64,000 nt of DNA, from assembly GCF_004168205.1 (NCBI RefSeq), contig NZ_RCYB01000003.1:3197-67196 (forward strand), in the 5' to 3' direction. The stretch comes from Catenibacterium sp. co_0103 (lineage in GTDB: Bacteria; Bacillota_I; Bacilli_A; Erysipelotrichales; Coprobacillaceae). The notes below the pieces were generated by a model. That model ran no database searches. It had not been told where the DNA came from and worked only from the letters and a program-made list of their open reading frames with translations. Numbering within the stretch: the first letter of the stretch is position 1; every line of letters begins with the position of its first letter. This document shows, piece after piece, positions 48,031 to 57,066 of the stretch. Position numbers and translations under genes: made by a program.

Positions 48031-49308
48031 CTAATGCTCAGCGTCCCCATCGGCACGCTCATCCTCACGCTCGGGCGTCTGCCCGTCATGACTGTCCTGT
48101 TCGAGCTTGCCCGATGCCTCGCGGCTCTCTTGGGCAGCCTCGGAGACGGTCGGGACCTCGTAGCCCTTATCTGGCATGAATTCCTTCCAGAACTCGTTGA
48201 ACGCGGTCTCGTAGCCCTTCTCGTTGACCGTGCGGACCGCCTCGGCGCTCATGGCGTAGGGATTCGGGAAATCGTAACCGGATTCCTTGATTGCCTCGAA
48301 GTCGCCACTCAGCTCACCATCTTCAAGAATCTCATCGTTTGAACCGAGGGCATCGTAGAGTTGCGAATCCATGGCATCCTGAATCGCGGTCTGCGCCTCG
48401 GTGGCGAAGTCCTCGATGTCCATGTTGTTGTCATTGAAGTCGATGGTGATGCCGTCGAACACATCGTCGTAAACCTCATCTGCCAGCGCGTACACGCCTT
48501 CGGCTGCGAGGCCTTCGAGAGCGGCGTACTTGGCGATGTCCTCCTGATGACTGTACATGTCCTGCGTGAAGCACTCGTATTGGGCCATCTGGGTCATCTT
48601 GATGAGGTCGCCCTTGCAACCTTCGAGAAGGCCTTGGAAATCCGCCTCCTCAAGCCACTCGTAGTTATCGGGAAGCCACTTGAGCAGGTCGTGGGTGTAG
48701 AGGTCCACCGCACCATCGGCGATTTCACTGAAGGCATCTCCGATATTGCCAGTGTAGTCCGTGATTCGGTCGCCGTACTCGCCGAGGTTGAGGCTCGCCT
48801 GCAAGTCCTCGATGGAGGTGAATCCCTCTGGCACTGGCGGGTGCTCGAACTCATGCTTTGCCTTGCGCTCCGCCTGCACGCGCTCGACCTCCTCCTTTAC
48901 CTCATCAAGCTCGTTGTCAAGGGTCTCCGCGATGTCGGAGATTTCAGAGGTCATGAGCTGCATATCGTTCTTGAGCCAGTCGAGGGTCTTGCGGCAGGAC
49001 TCCTAGGCGCGAATGGCCTGAGACGGCTTCTCGAATCCCATCTCATCGGCGAAGTCGTCGATATGACGGCCATCGACCGCGAGCGCGTCGCTCGCCAGCG
49101 CGGCGAACACATCCGTCGCAGTCGGCTGGCCGTGGACATCAGGGTTGGACTGGTACGTGGTGGTGAAGGACTCGATGCCGGGCTTGCTGAACTCGCAGGT
49201 GTACTTGCGGTGCTGGGTCGAGAAGTCACCCGGACCCTTGCTGATGATATTGAAGTCGAATTGGGAGAGGAGGTCGGCGACCCCCTGTGCGTCGTTGTAG
49301 TTTGGCAT
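48031..49308 (-). pseudogene. Tagged protein gene interrupted by an in-frame TAG
   Basis: The frame from 49308 (MPNYNDAQGVADLLSQFDFN) runs to a single TAG at 49003-49005 (QAIRA*), then continues open in the same frame (ESCRKTLDWLKND, then MQLMTSEISDIAETL) to 48031. The text around the stop reads like IRA-Y-ESCRKTLDWL, so TAG probably replaced a Tyr codon. The downstream part has coiled coils (about 112-150) and ends PTVSEAAQESREASGKLE plus 22 residues (tag without Arg). Restart at the ATG 48961-48963 could yield a 310-residue C-terminal product. Confidence 0.7.
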
Positions 49309-49358
49309 GGCGGCTCCTTTCCAAGGCTCTTGCGATTGCCCAATAATATATTATTAAA

Positions 49359-49393
49359 GAAAAGGGACGGTGCCGAAAGACCGTCCCTTTTCG
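49359..49393 (-). terminator. Terminator of the T4SS operon
   Basis: AAAAGGGACGGT ... ACCGTCCCTTTT on the minus strand, then CTTTAATAAT. It separates the secretion operon from the downstream cargo operon; the adjacent AATAATATATTATT palindrome (49342-49355) may lie in the promoter of the latter. Confidence 0.75.
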
Positions 49394-49422
49394 GTTGATG
49401 GTGTTGATTTCTCGGTAAGTGG

Positions 49423-50499
49423 TTAACTGCCCAAAATCTCCTTTGCCCAAGCGCCGGACTTTATGAGGGCGATGATGAGAAGAAATGTAATGGCAAGGAA
49501 CTCAAGAAGTATCAGAACTGATGCCGAGGCCAGACTTGCTGTTCCACCGGCCGGAATCGAAATCAGGAATAGAATGGATGCGCCTCCCGTAACACCACTT
49601 GCAGTTGTCATTGTACTGAGGGCGAGAGGATAGATAACGAGAAGGAACATCATCACTGCACCGGCGAGGACGGCGGCTGCGAAATTCTTGAGAAATCCGA
49701 TTCCCATCTGCCGGGTCTCATCGAATCCCAGAAGGGCTATTGGAATGGAGGAGAATGCCGCCATGGCGTAGATTTGCCAAGCACGGGCATAAGCGACGAT
49801 GAATGCGACCATGTAGGCGACGACTCCTCCGATACCGCTAAGAATAGACGCGCAGAGCGTTAAGAAGCAACCTCCTATCGTAAGTTCATCCCAAGTGGAA
49901 TCAGGAATGTTCGAAGTGGTAAGTTCACCATTGAAAAATCCTGTATTGCTCTGAGCGGTGCCGATTTCTGGAATGATGTTGTCAACGGCTATCTTGTAAA
50001 TGGCCTGCATGATGTCGAGCGAATTGACAATGAACCAATGTATGAGCACGTAGACGACTGCGAGAAACACGATGTCTTTTACAGCTGGGAGGGTCGCGGT
50101 CGCGTCGATGCGTTGGCTGATTTTCACGAGCTGAACCAACATGAAGAGCGCAAGAATAGATTCCGCGATAGGAATTACAGCTGTCTGATGGATGGTCTTC
50201 GTGAGTTCATAGGTGCTAACACCAAGCAGGGAGTCGAATGGTGCCGAGAGCATGTCGGAACTGCCGATTTTCATGGCGATGTCGTTATACAAGTTGAATC
50301 CCCAACATGACATGTCGAGGAGCCATTCGCAAACCATATTCTTGAGATTTGTTCCGACTTCCCAAAATGGCGCTGCGTGAACTGGTTGAGGAAATAGCAG
50401 CGTGACAGATGCGGCGATTAGAAGGATGATGGCTGGATTGAGCCTAGTAGGGAGCCTTCTTTTGATACGGGTGATTGTCTTGTTTGTATTTTCTTTCAT
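49423..50499 (-). CDS. VirB6/TrbL-like T4SS membrane protein
   Basis: 358 residues starting MKENTNKTITRIKRRL; AAAGGATTGAGAT precedes the ATG. Signal-like N-terminus (IILLIAASVTLLFPQPVHA) then about six TM segments (e.g. VAYMVAFIVAYARAWQIYAM, LAGAVMMFLLVIYPLAL, LLEFLAITFLLIIALI). LLGFDETRQMGIGFLKNFAA is typical of the CD1112/TrbL-like family of Tn1549-type ICEs. It is part of the inner-membrane channel. AT-richer than its neighbours. Confidence 0.8.
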   Translation of the reverse strand: MKENTNKTITRIKRRLPTRLNPAIILLIAASVTLLFPQPVHAAPFWEVGTNLKNMVCEWLLDMSCWGFNLYNDIAMKIGSSDMLSAPFDSLLGVSTYELTKTIHQTAVIPIAESILALFMLVQLVKISQRIDATATLPAVKDIVFLAVVYVLIHWFIVNSLDIMQAIYKIAVDNIIPEIGTAQSNTGFFNGELTTSNIPDSTWDELTIGGCFLTLCASILSGIGGVVAYMVAFIVAYARAWQIYAMAAFSSIPIALLGFDETRQMGIGFLKNFAAAVLAGAVMMFLLVIYPLALSTMTTASGVTGGASILFLISIPAGGTASLASASVLILLEFLAITFLLIIALIKSGAWAKEILGS

Positions 50500-50529
50500 A
50501 TCTCAATCCTTTCTGCTCCGTCATCAACA

Positions 50530-51381
50530 CTACAACTCGAAGTCATAAGATTTGTCAGAAAGGCTGTATGTGATGGCGATAGAGACCGGGTTCTCAGTGT
50601 TAAGGGTGAAGTTGGTGGAGACAACGCCGGTCTCATAATCAATGACCGCAGTCTTCTCCCATGTCGCCTCGGTAGCTGATGGATAATGGACTGCGCACCA
50701 CGTGCTAAGTTCTTCGATGAGTTTATCGGTGCTATCGTCGAGAAGTGTTGTTATCTCGCTATTCAATCCCTTGATGCTGATGTCTTCGACAGTTTCGACC
50801 CTTTCATAAGGGGTATCTTTTTGGGCGAACATGGATGTGCTCTTGATGGTTGAGATGACGGAGGAATCATCTTTGTCGATGTTTCCACTCACATCCTGTA
50901 CAGCAGACCCTTTTCCATCCGCATAAGTCACGATATGAGTACCTGTGTCTGTGTCAAAGACGATAGTGCGATATGTTCCACCATAACCGTCTCCTGTTTT
51001 TTCCATACGAGTGATGGCATAGCTATGGGTGTTGGACTCACCGTTCACAGACTCGGTATACGAATCTCGGGAGAAGCGAAGTGAGTAACGACCACCTCCC
51101 GCAGACCATACGGAAGCTGAAAGAGTGTCGATGAAGTTTTTTGTCTCATCATCGTAGTTGCTGATGGCTTCTTTCTGTTCCTTAGATAGAGGGGTGTCGG
51201 TATTATCGGAGGCATTTCCCTTGTCTCGTACCTCATCTGTCTGTACGGCTGCTTCCTCCGCACGATGCTTAGCCACGTTGATGGCGCTGACGGCGGAACA
51301 TCCAATGAACACGATGAGCATGAAGAGTAGGATGATAGCCCCCTTTTGATGCTCTCTGATGAATGTTTTAATGCTCTCCAT
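50530..51381 (-). CDS. Membrane-anchored T4SS-associated protein
   Basis: 283 residues starting MESIKTFIREHQKGAI; GGAG is 11 nt upstream of the ATG at 51381. One TM (ILLFMLIVFIGCSAVSAINV, about 16-35) then an extracytoplasmic region: a helical linker rich in Asp/Asn/Ser and a beta-rich domain (SVWSAGGGRYSLRFSRDSYT, RTIVFDTDTGTHIVTYADGK). The layout is that of VirB8/TcpC-type channel proteins, but I do not recognise the family. Position in the operon supports a transfer role. Confidence 0.6.
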   Translation of the reverse strand: MESIKTFIREHQKGAIILLFMLIVFIGCSAVSAINVAKHRAEEAAVQTDEVRDKGNASDNTDTPLSKEQKEAISNYDDETKNFIDTLSASVWSAGGGRYSLRFSRDSYTESVNGESNTHSYAITRMEKTGDGYGGTYRTIVFDTDTGTHIVTYADGKGSAVQDVSGNIDKDDSSVISTIKSTSMFAQKDTPYERVETVEDISIKGLNSEITTLLDDSTDKLIEELSTWCAVHYPSATEATWEKTAVIDYETGVVSTNFTLNTENPVSIAITYSLSDKSYDFEL

Positions 51382-51401
51382 TTGTATTTTTTCTCCTTTT
51401 T

Positions 51402-53297
51402 TTATCGCCAATCCCAAGGGTAACCGCATACAATCCAACCTCTGCCGTTCTGGGAGACCCACTCAGAAAGAGGTATGGTTCGAATGCCAGAGTTTACGCT
51501 GTCCATGACCATACCGTCACCGATGTAAATGCCCACATGGCCGTATGTATTGCCTGCTGCGGTATTTGAACCAAACTGTGCTGACACCAGCATCCCAACC
51601 TTTATTTCTGATAAGTCCGTTGTTGCACGTGAGGGATAATAGCTTGCGCCATATCCTTGATGGCCTAGAACACTGTTACCGTTTCCCCATACCTGATAAC
51701 CAGCGGCGCGATAAACATTGCTGGTCCATGTTGCGCACAAGGAAGCACCAGGCCAGCTGACGCGATTGCACGCATCTACAATGTCCTTCTGCCATTGCTC
51801 GGCGCTGACATAATCTTGACCGCCGCCAATTGGACCGGTATTCAATTGGGCGAGAAAGTTTCGGGCGTATTCGAGCCTCTTGTCGAGACGAGACACATCA
51901 TCATTGTAGCTTTTTCTACTACCCGGTCTTTCATGGCATGCCATGAAAGAATATGTGGCGAGTTCAACATCGTTGGAGGTTTTCATTTCCTCGCCATTTC
52001 GATAATAGTCGCTACCGAAACGAGGCTCATATCCATCTTCGAGTTCATAATATGTTTCCGCGAGGGCATCATACCAATCCCCAGCGAAATACCCAGTTCC
52101 GAGTTCGCCCGAAAATGACCACTCCATCTGCGCGGATACCGAGTTCCATATCTTGCCGGTATTGGCACACCAGCGAAGGAAGTTGTTCTTGTTGGAGCCG
52201 GTAAGCTGTATCAGACCGAACGAATCGGTTCCATATCCGTCATCACCAGACGTTCCCGGATTCATTGATGATTCTTGCTGCATATTTCCAAGAATCGCCG
52301 CGATGCCTTCGTTTGAATAACCGTGACCTTTTAGGTATGTGGCGACCTCTGCTGGGACGCCACTCAAGCTACCAATACTTTTCTTTTCCATCTCATCATT
52401 AGCGCCACCGCCGAGAATGGCTGCCAACAAAATGAAAATCAGGAGGAACCCGATAAGGAGGAGAACGGCAGGCGAGCTAATGGCAGCAAAGAAACCGCCC
52501 TTCGAGCCTGACGCGATGAGGTGGAAACCACTTTTCGCTGCACTGGCTGTTTCTTTAGCCATCTGCACATTATGCGCAGAGGTATAGACGTTCCTCTTGA
52601 AGTACCCTGCGGCCTGAGCCTTGCGCTTCGCCTCGACCGTGTTTGCTACCTTCTTCGCGGATTTCTTCTCGGAGAGCTTGCCGAGGCTTTTGTCCGATGA
52701 TAGGGGGTCCTTGCCGCCGAGGTGCTTTTTCACGCCTTTCGCGACGTGGTAGCCGACCCTCGCTCCGTCATAGACGTTATCCATGCCCTCAAGTTCTGAA
52801 CCTTGGAGGGTATCGCTCACCGCACCCCTTGCGGCTGCCTTACCGGCACCTTTCACCGCGCCCTTGATGTCGAGGGACCCGGACTTACCGCTGATGCGCC
52901 TGCCGATGGCGCGACCGGCGCGGTACGCGCCCTTTCCGCTGTTGTAAAGGTCATCAGCGCCCTCAAGTTCGGAGCCTTCCAGAGCGCTATGGACGGCGGC
53001 GTGAACCATGGCGGCGGCGCTGGCCTTTCCGGCCTTGCCTTTTGGGGACGCCCCGCCAGATGCGGAACCGGTCTTGCCGTTCCTTCCATTGGTGACGGCG
53101 GCGAGGGCGGCACTGGCGGCACCGCCCGTTGCTGCCTTCTTGCCAACCGAGTAGAGACCGCTCTTCAACGACTTCTCGCTCTTGTCGGCGCGTCCTACTA
53201 TTCCGGTGTTGACGGCATCCGTCATTTCCGTCTGCAACACGGATTGTGACATGGCTTGTTTTTGGCCGGATGTCGATACGAAATCAGAAGGCTTCAT
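51402..53297 (-). CDS. Bifunctional cell-wall hydrolase (lysozyme-like + NlpC/P60), VirB1-like
   Basis: 631 residues starting MKPSDFVSTSGQKQAM. A long cytoplasmic low-complexity region has an internal repeat (SALEGSELEGADDLYNSGKG / TLQGSELEGMDNVYDGARVG). One TM lies at about 275-298. A phage tail-lysozyme-like domain follows (AEVATYLKGHGYSNEGIAAI, GNMQQESSMNPG with catalytic Glu). The C-terminal NlpC/P60-type peptidase has Cys in SLCATWTSNVY (about 516) and His in TYGHVGIYIGDG (about 588). It opens the peptidoglycan for the conjugation channel, the CD1107 type of Tn1549-like systems. Confidence 0.88.
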   Translation of the reverse strand: MKPSDFVSTSGQKQAMSQSVLQTEMTDAVNTGIVGRADKSEKSLKSGLYSVGKKAATGGAASAALAAVTNGRNGKTGSASGGASPKGKAGKASAAAMVHAAVHSALEGSELEGADDLYNSGKGAYRAGRAIGRRISGKSGSLDIKGAVKGAGKAAARGAVSDTLQGSELEGMDNVYDGARVGYHVAKGVKKHLGGKDPLSSDKSLGKLSEKKSAKKVANTVEAKRKAQAAGYFKRNVYTSAHNVQMAKETASAAKSGFHLIASGSKGGFFAAISSPAVLLLIGFLLIFILLAAILGGGANDEMEKKSIGSLSGVPAEVATYLKGHGYSNEGIAAILGNMQQESSMNPGTSGDDGYGTDSFGLIQLTGSNKNNFLRWCANTGKIWNSVSAQMEWSFSGELGTGYFAGDWYDALAETYYELEDGYEPRFGSDYYRNGEEMKTSNDVELATYSFMACHERPGSRKSYNDDVSRLDKRLEYARNFLAQLNTGPIGGGQDYVSAEQWQKDIVDACNRVSWPGASLCATWTSNVYRAAGYQVWGNGNSVLGHQGYGASYYPSRATTDLSEIKVGMLVSAQFGSNTAAGNTYGHVGIYIGDGMVMDSVNSGIRTIPLSEWVSQNGRGWIVCGYPWDWR

Positions 53298-53321
53298 TGA
53301 CGTTCACCGTCCTTTCCCGGC

Positions 53322-56087
53322 TTAGATAACTTTGCCGTCCTTCTTCTTGGAGCCGATTTTCAGCTCCTTTGTCTCGTTGGGGTTCGTGCTGAACAAGTCA
53401 TAGAGCACGTTGCCCGACGGGAACTTGCCGCGAATCGGCACTCGCGCGTTGCCCGCGATGAGCAGGCCGTCACCGGCCTCGGCGGACTCGTCGATGCACT
53501 CCTCCTCCTGCTCGGAGAGGTTCAGCAGCTCCACCCAACGCATGCGGTCGAGCGGGGACTGCTTGAGAAGCATGATGAAGTCGGCGTTGAGCACGATGTT
53601 CTGCGCGGCCTCGTTGTTGAGCATCGCCACCGCGTTCTGGGTGATGCCCGTCAGCAGCAGGCCGAACTTGCGCCCCTCGTTGGAGAAGCGGGAGAAGTAG
53701 TTGAGCACCGTCGGGTAGGCGAAGAGCGACTGCATCTCCTCGACGTAGAGCCACGTGCGGACGTTGCGCTTCGCGTTGAAGTACATGCGGTTTCGCACGG
53801 CCTCACAGACGTTGATGAGGGCGAAGACCAGCATGGAGTCCGGCAGGTCCTTCAAATTGAAGTCCACGATGCGGGTGTTGAAATCCACGTTGGACTGGCG
53901 GTTGAAGAAGTCCATGGACCCCTTGACGAAGCGCTCGTAACGTAGCGCGATGGTCTGCGCCTGATGCTCGGGCTGCTCAAGGGCGATGTCGTAGAAGTCC
54001 TGCAATGTCGGAGGGAGGCCGTCGCCGCGCTCCTCGGCACGCTGGAACGCAAGCTCCACGCAGCGCTGGATAATGGACTGGTCAACCTCGGAGAGGGACT
54101 GACCGGACTCGGCTGCGGAGGCACCCGCCTGCGCCAGCATCGCGTCGATTTTGAACGCGATTTGCTCGGTGCGGGGCATGTGCTCCACGGACACCGTGTC
54201 GAAGGGGTTCAGGAACGTGTCGGTGCCAACGCCGAAGTGGTAGGTGGTGCCGCCGTAGCGCTCGGCAATGGCCGTGTACTCACCGGCGCGGTCGATGACG
54301 TAAATCTCGTCCGTCGGGTTGGAGAAGATGGTGCCGGTCATCTCGGTCTTGGTGAACATACCCTTGCCCGAACCGGTCTTGCCGCAGACGAAGCCCATGG
54401 GGCTTGTCAGGCGCTTGCGATTGCACATGACGAGGTTGCGGGAGTGCTTGTTCTGGCCATAGTAGTTTCCACCGGCATCGTCAAGCTCCTGCGTCGCGAA
54501 GGGCACGAGGATGGCGACCTGCGCGGTGGTGAACATGCGGCTTATCTCGACGTGGTTGTGGCCGAGGGGCAGCACGGAGTTGAGGCCCCGGCGCTGCCGG
54601 TAGTCGTAGGTGTCCACCTCGATGGAGTTCTGGCGGGCGGTTGAGATGATGCGCATGACCTGAGCGTCGAGCTGCTGCTTGCTCTCCGCGTAAGTGTAGA
54701 TGAGGCCGGTGAAGACGTAGAGGCGCTGGTTCTTGTTCTGCAAGTGGTCAAGAACGTCCTCGGTCTCCTCCTTGGAATACTTGAGTTCCTGCGGCAGGAT
54801 GGAGAAGTCGTAGCCCTTGTTCACGGCGCTGCGCTGCTCCTCGATTATCTCCTTGTCAATCCACGCGCTGCGGGTGCGGACGAAGTTGATGGCCTTGGAC
54901 TTGTCCATGGGCTGCACGAACCATGTGACCGCCATGGGGAGCGGCAGGTCAACGATGTCGGCAAGTGCCCGGTCGGAAAGCTCGGAGCCGAACTTCTTCA
55001 TGACAAGGACCTGACCGTACACGCCGTTGTCCAGCTTGAAGCAGTCGTTGAACATGCCGTCCGGTCGCCAGTCAATTTGCGTCGGGGCGATGCAGTCCTT
55101 GGTGGTCTGCACGCGCTTGGCGGAGATGTCCTTCTGGTAGTCGAAGTAGAACGGCTTGTAGGGGTTCAGGAGCGAGTGGATGACAGATAATCGCTGGGTG
55201 CCGTTCATCAGGTGGGCCTTGGACCCCATGGAGTTTAGGATGCGGCTGGATTCCGTCTCGATGCGGGAGAGCTGGCGTGCCGCGTCGTCCGCCGTCTCGG
55301 CGGTGACCGAGTAGGTCAGGTAGCGGTTGCGACGTATGTTGGACACGCCCTCGCGAACCTTGTCGTTCAGGATGTCGTTGAACACCTGCGCGTCATTGCG
55401 GGCGGCGTCGTTTCCCTGACGGGCGACATCGAAGAACTTCCGGTTGCCGACCTCCTCCTTGAGCAGCGGCGTGTTGATGACGCTCATCTGGACCAGCGTG
55501 TTCGCGCCGAACTGGTCGTACAGGCGCGTGAGTGCGGAGAACATGGATTTCTGCTGCTCGTCGCGCACGGAGTGATAGCTGGTGTCAGAGAAGGAAATGG
55601 AGGAGGAGAACAGACCCTCCTCGACCTCGCAGATGCCGTCTTGGTACATGCGGTTGTAGCCGATGTAGTTCACCACGTCCTTCGCGCCCTCGCGTTTGCG
55701 GCGGGCATCCGCCGTCTTCGAGGTTAGTTCCTTGTCGCGGTCCTTGAGCTGGGACTTCACGGACGTGTAGCTCTTGCGGGCCTCTTTCTCGGCCAGCTTC
55801 GCCTCCTTCTTGAGGCGTGCTACCTCCCGCTTTGCCTGCCTCTTCTCCTTGCGGGACATCTTCTTGCCAGCAACGGTGGGAGCACCGGCGAAGGAGCCGA
55901 GCGCCGCCACATCGACCGAGCCGTTATCGGCGTCCATTGGGCGGTCGTTGCCGAAGCCCTCGCCGGAAGTGTGGACGAAATCTTCGATGTCGAAGCCTGC
56001 GTCGGTGTCACGCGATGACATGTCCGGCTCGGGGGGAGTAGGATTCGATTCCCTTGAGGCTGCATTGCTTTCGATAGTGTTTTCCAT
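53322..56087 (-). CDS. virB4: VirB4-like T4SS ATPase
   Basis: 921 residues starting MENTIESNAASRESNP; AAAGGAAGGGTCT precedes the ATG. An N-terminal coiled, charged region (REVARLKKEAKLAEKEARKS), the VirB4 N-domain, Walker A in CGKTGSGKGMF (about residue 567), YVIDRAGEYTAIAERYGG and Walker B in WLYVEEMQSLF (about 780), GITQNAVAML. It energises channel assembly and substrate transport. The first 80 nt overlap the end of prgI. Confidence 0.95.
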   Translation of the reverse strand: MENTIESNAASRESNPTPPEPDMSSRDTDAGFDIEDFVHTSGEGFGNDRPMDADNGSVDVAALGSFAGAPTVAGKKMSRKEKRQAKREVARLKKEAKLAEKEARKSYTSVKSQLKDRDKELTSKTADARRKREGAKDVVNYIGYNRMYQDGICEVEEGLFSSSISFSDTSYHSVRDEQQKSMFSALTRLYDQFGANTLVQMSVINTPLLKEEVGNRKFFDVARQGNDAARNDAQVFNDILNDKVREGVSNIRRNRYLTYSVTAETADDAARQLSRIETESSRILNSMGSKAHLMNGTQRLSVIHSLLNPYKPFYFDYQKDISAKRVQTTKDCIAPTQIDWRPDGMFNDCFKLDNGVYGQVLVMKKFGSELSDRALADIVDLPLPMAVTWFVQPMDKSKAINFVRTRSAWIDKEIIEEQRSAVNKGYDFSILPQELKYSKEETEDVLDHLQNKNQRLYVFTGLIYTYAESKQQLDAQVMRIISTARQNSIEVDTYDYRQRRGLNSVLPLGHNHVEISRMFTTAQVAILVPFATQELDDAGGNYYGQNKHSRNLVMCNRKRLTSPMGFVCGKTGSGKGMFTKTEMTGTIFSNPTDEIYVIDRAGEYTAIAERYGGTTYHFGVGTDTFLNPFDTVSVEHMPRTEQIAFKIDAMLAQAGASAAESGQSLSEVDQSIIQRCVELAFQRAEERGDGLPPTLQDFYDIALEQPEHQAQTIALRYERFVKGSMDFFNRQSNVDFNTRIVDFNLKDLPDSMLVFALINVCEAVRNRMYFNAKRNVRTWLYVEEMQSLFAYPTVLNYFSRFSNEGRKFGLLLTGITQNAVAMLNNEAAQNIVLNADFIMLLKQSPLDRMRWVELLNLSEQEEECIDESAEAGDGLLIAGNARVPIRGKFPSGNVLYDLFSTNPNETKELKIGSKKKDGKVI

Positions 56088-56448
56088 AGACCCTTCCTTT
56101 CTTTACGTTCTTCCCATCGGGTGAAGCGATGAGACCGCTGAGTTGCATAGAGGGAACGTAGAAGATGCGCTCCACACCGAAGTTCGCCTTGAGCCAGAGT
56201 GCGGCGAACTGCTCGAAGGGCATGCCCTTCGGACGGATGAAGCCGCAGCACCAGAACGGGAGGCTCACGGCGTAGATGAGCATCATGTTATCGCCGACGT
56301 TCCAGCCCAACACGAAGTAGATGTAGAGGCCTGTGAGGACGGAGCAACCGAGCGCACCCGCGATTGAAGCGAGGGTGCGCCCGGTCATCTTGCCCACGAC
56401 CTTTGGCTGGTACTCGGCGATGTCCTTATGTACCGCTACGGATAGCAT
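56008..56448 (-). CDS. prgI: PrgI-family (VirB3-like) protein
   Basis: 146 residues starting MLSVAVHKDIAEYQPK. Two TM segments (ASIAGALGCSVLTGLYIYFV and LIYAVSLPFWCCGFI) follow the short cytoplasmic N-terminus, then KGMPFEQFAALWLKANF, the usual PrgI pattern. Its last 26 codons run into virB4, longer than usual; a late frameshift in its 3' end cannot be excluded. It partners VirB4 in the inner membrane. Confidence 0.85.
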   Translation of the reverse strand: MLSVAVHKDIAEYQPKVVGKMTGRTLASIAGALGCSVLTGLYIYFVLGWNVGDNMMLIYAVSLPFWCCGFIRPKGMPFEQFAALWLKANFGVERIFYVPSMQLSGLIASPDGKNVKKGRVYGKHYRKQCSLKGIESYSPRAGHVIA

Positions 56449-56466
56449 ATAGGCACCGCCCCTTTC

Positions 56467-56691
56467 TTAGAGTCCGCCAGCCCAACCGGTGTTGAGCTGA
56501 CCGAAGTAGATGGCCGCACCCACGACGATGGCACCGCCGACAATCATGGCGATGGCACCGGAGAGCTGGCCGCCGCCGCCCTGCATGCCGTCTTTGATGG
56601 TCATGCCGAGGTTGATGAGGCCGAAGACGACGAGCACGCCGCCGAGGAACGTCACGCCCTGCGTGAGCATGTTCACTGCGTTATCGAGCAT
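56467..56691 (-). CDS. Maff2-family (VirB2/pilin-like) protein
   Basis: 74 residues starting MLDNAVNMLTQGVTFL; GAAAGGAAG lies upstream. Two hydrophobic helices (about 10-30 and 44-64) around GMTIKDGMQGGGGQLSGAIA, the Maff2 signature. Small two-helix proteins of this kind sit at the VirB2/TrbC position of Tn1549-like T4SS. A divergent paralogue follows upstream (56744-56989). Confidence 0.85.
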   Translation of the reverse strand: MLDNAVNMLTQGVTFLGGVLVVFGLINLGMTIKDGMQGGGGQLSGAIAMIVGGAIVVGAAIYFGQLNTGWAGGL

Positions 56692-56743
56692 ATTGGTAAC
56701 TTCCTTTCTGATTTAGTCTATTGAGTGTCGGCATACACGTGGC

Positions 56744-56989
56744 CTAGAAGCCCGTGAAGCCGTAGATGGCCGCGAACCCGGTCACGGCGGCACCGGCGGC
56801 AATCATGGCGATTGCCTTCCTCAGTTCCCCGCCGCCAGCCCTAGCCCCATCTCGAAGGTTGATGCCCAGATAGATGAGGCCGAGGAAGATGACCGTGCAG
56901 CCTATGTAGGCGATGGGCTTCGCGGCGAGCCTGACGAGTTCTTCCAATGTCCTTTCACCGTCCTCTCCTTTCTTGCCCGTGAGCCGCAT
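56744..56989 (-). CDS. Second Maff2-like protein
   Basis: 81 residues from the ATG at 56989, but a TTG at 56947 (start LEELVRLAAKPIAYIG) would give the usual family length. Two TM helices surround INLRDGARAGGGELRKAIAM, aligning with GMTIKDGMQGGGGQLSGAIA of the neighbour. Probably a second channel or pilin-like subunit, or a VirB2/VirB3 division of labour. Confidence 0.7.
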   Translation of the reverse strand: MRLTGKKGEDGERTLEELVRLAAKPIAYIGCTVIFLGLIYLGINLRDGARAGGGELRKAIAMIAAGAAVTGFAAIYGFTGF

Positions 56990-57066
56990 GCGCGGCGCAA
57001 CGCGATAAGCAGATGCGCCGACGAGTCAACATAGATTATAACCGCTTGCGAAAGTGTCTCGGAAAA

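Noticed and set aside
56008-56087. The prgI/virB4 overlap as proof of a frameshift in prgI
   Set aside because: Overlap of 80 nt is unusual but both frames are otherwise intact and virB4 has a good start site; noted only as a possibility.
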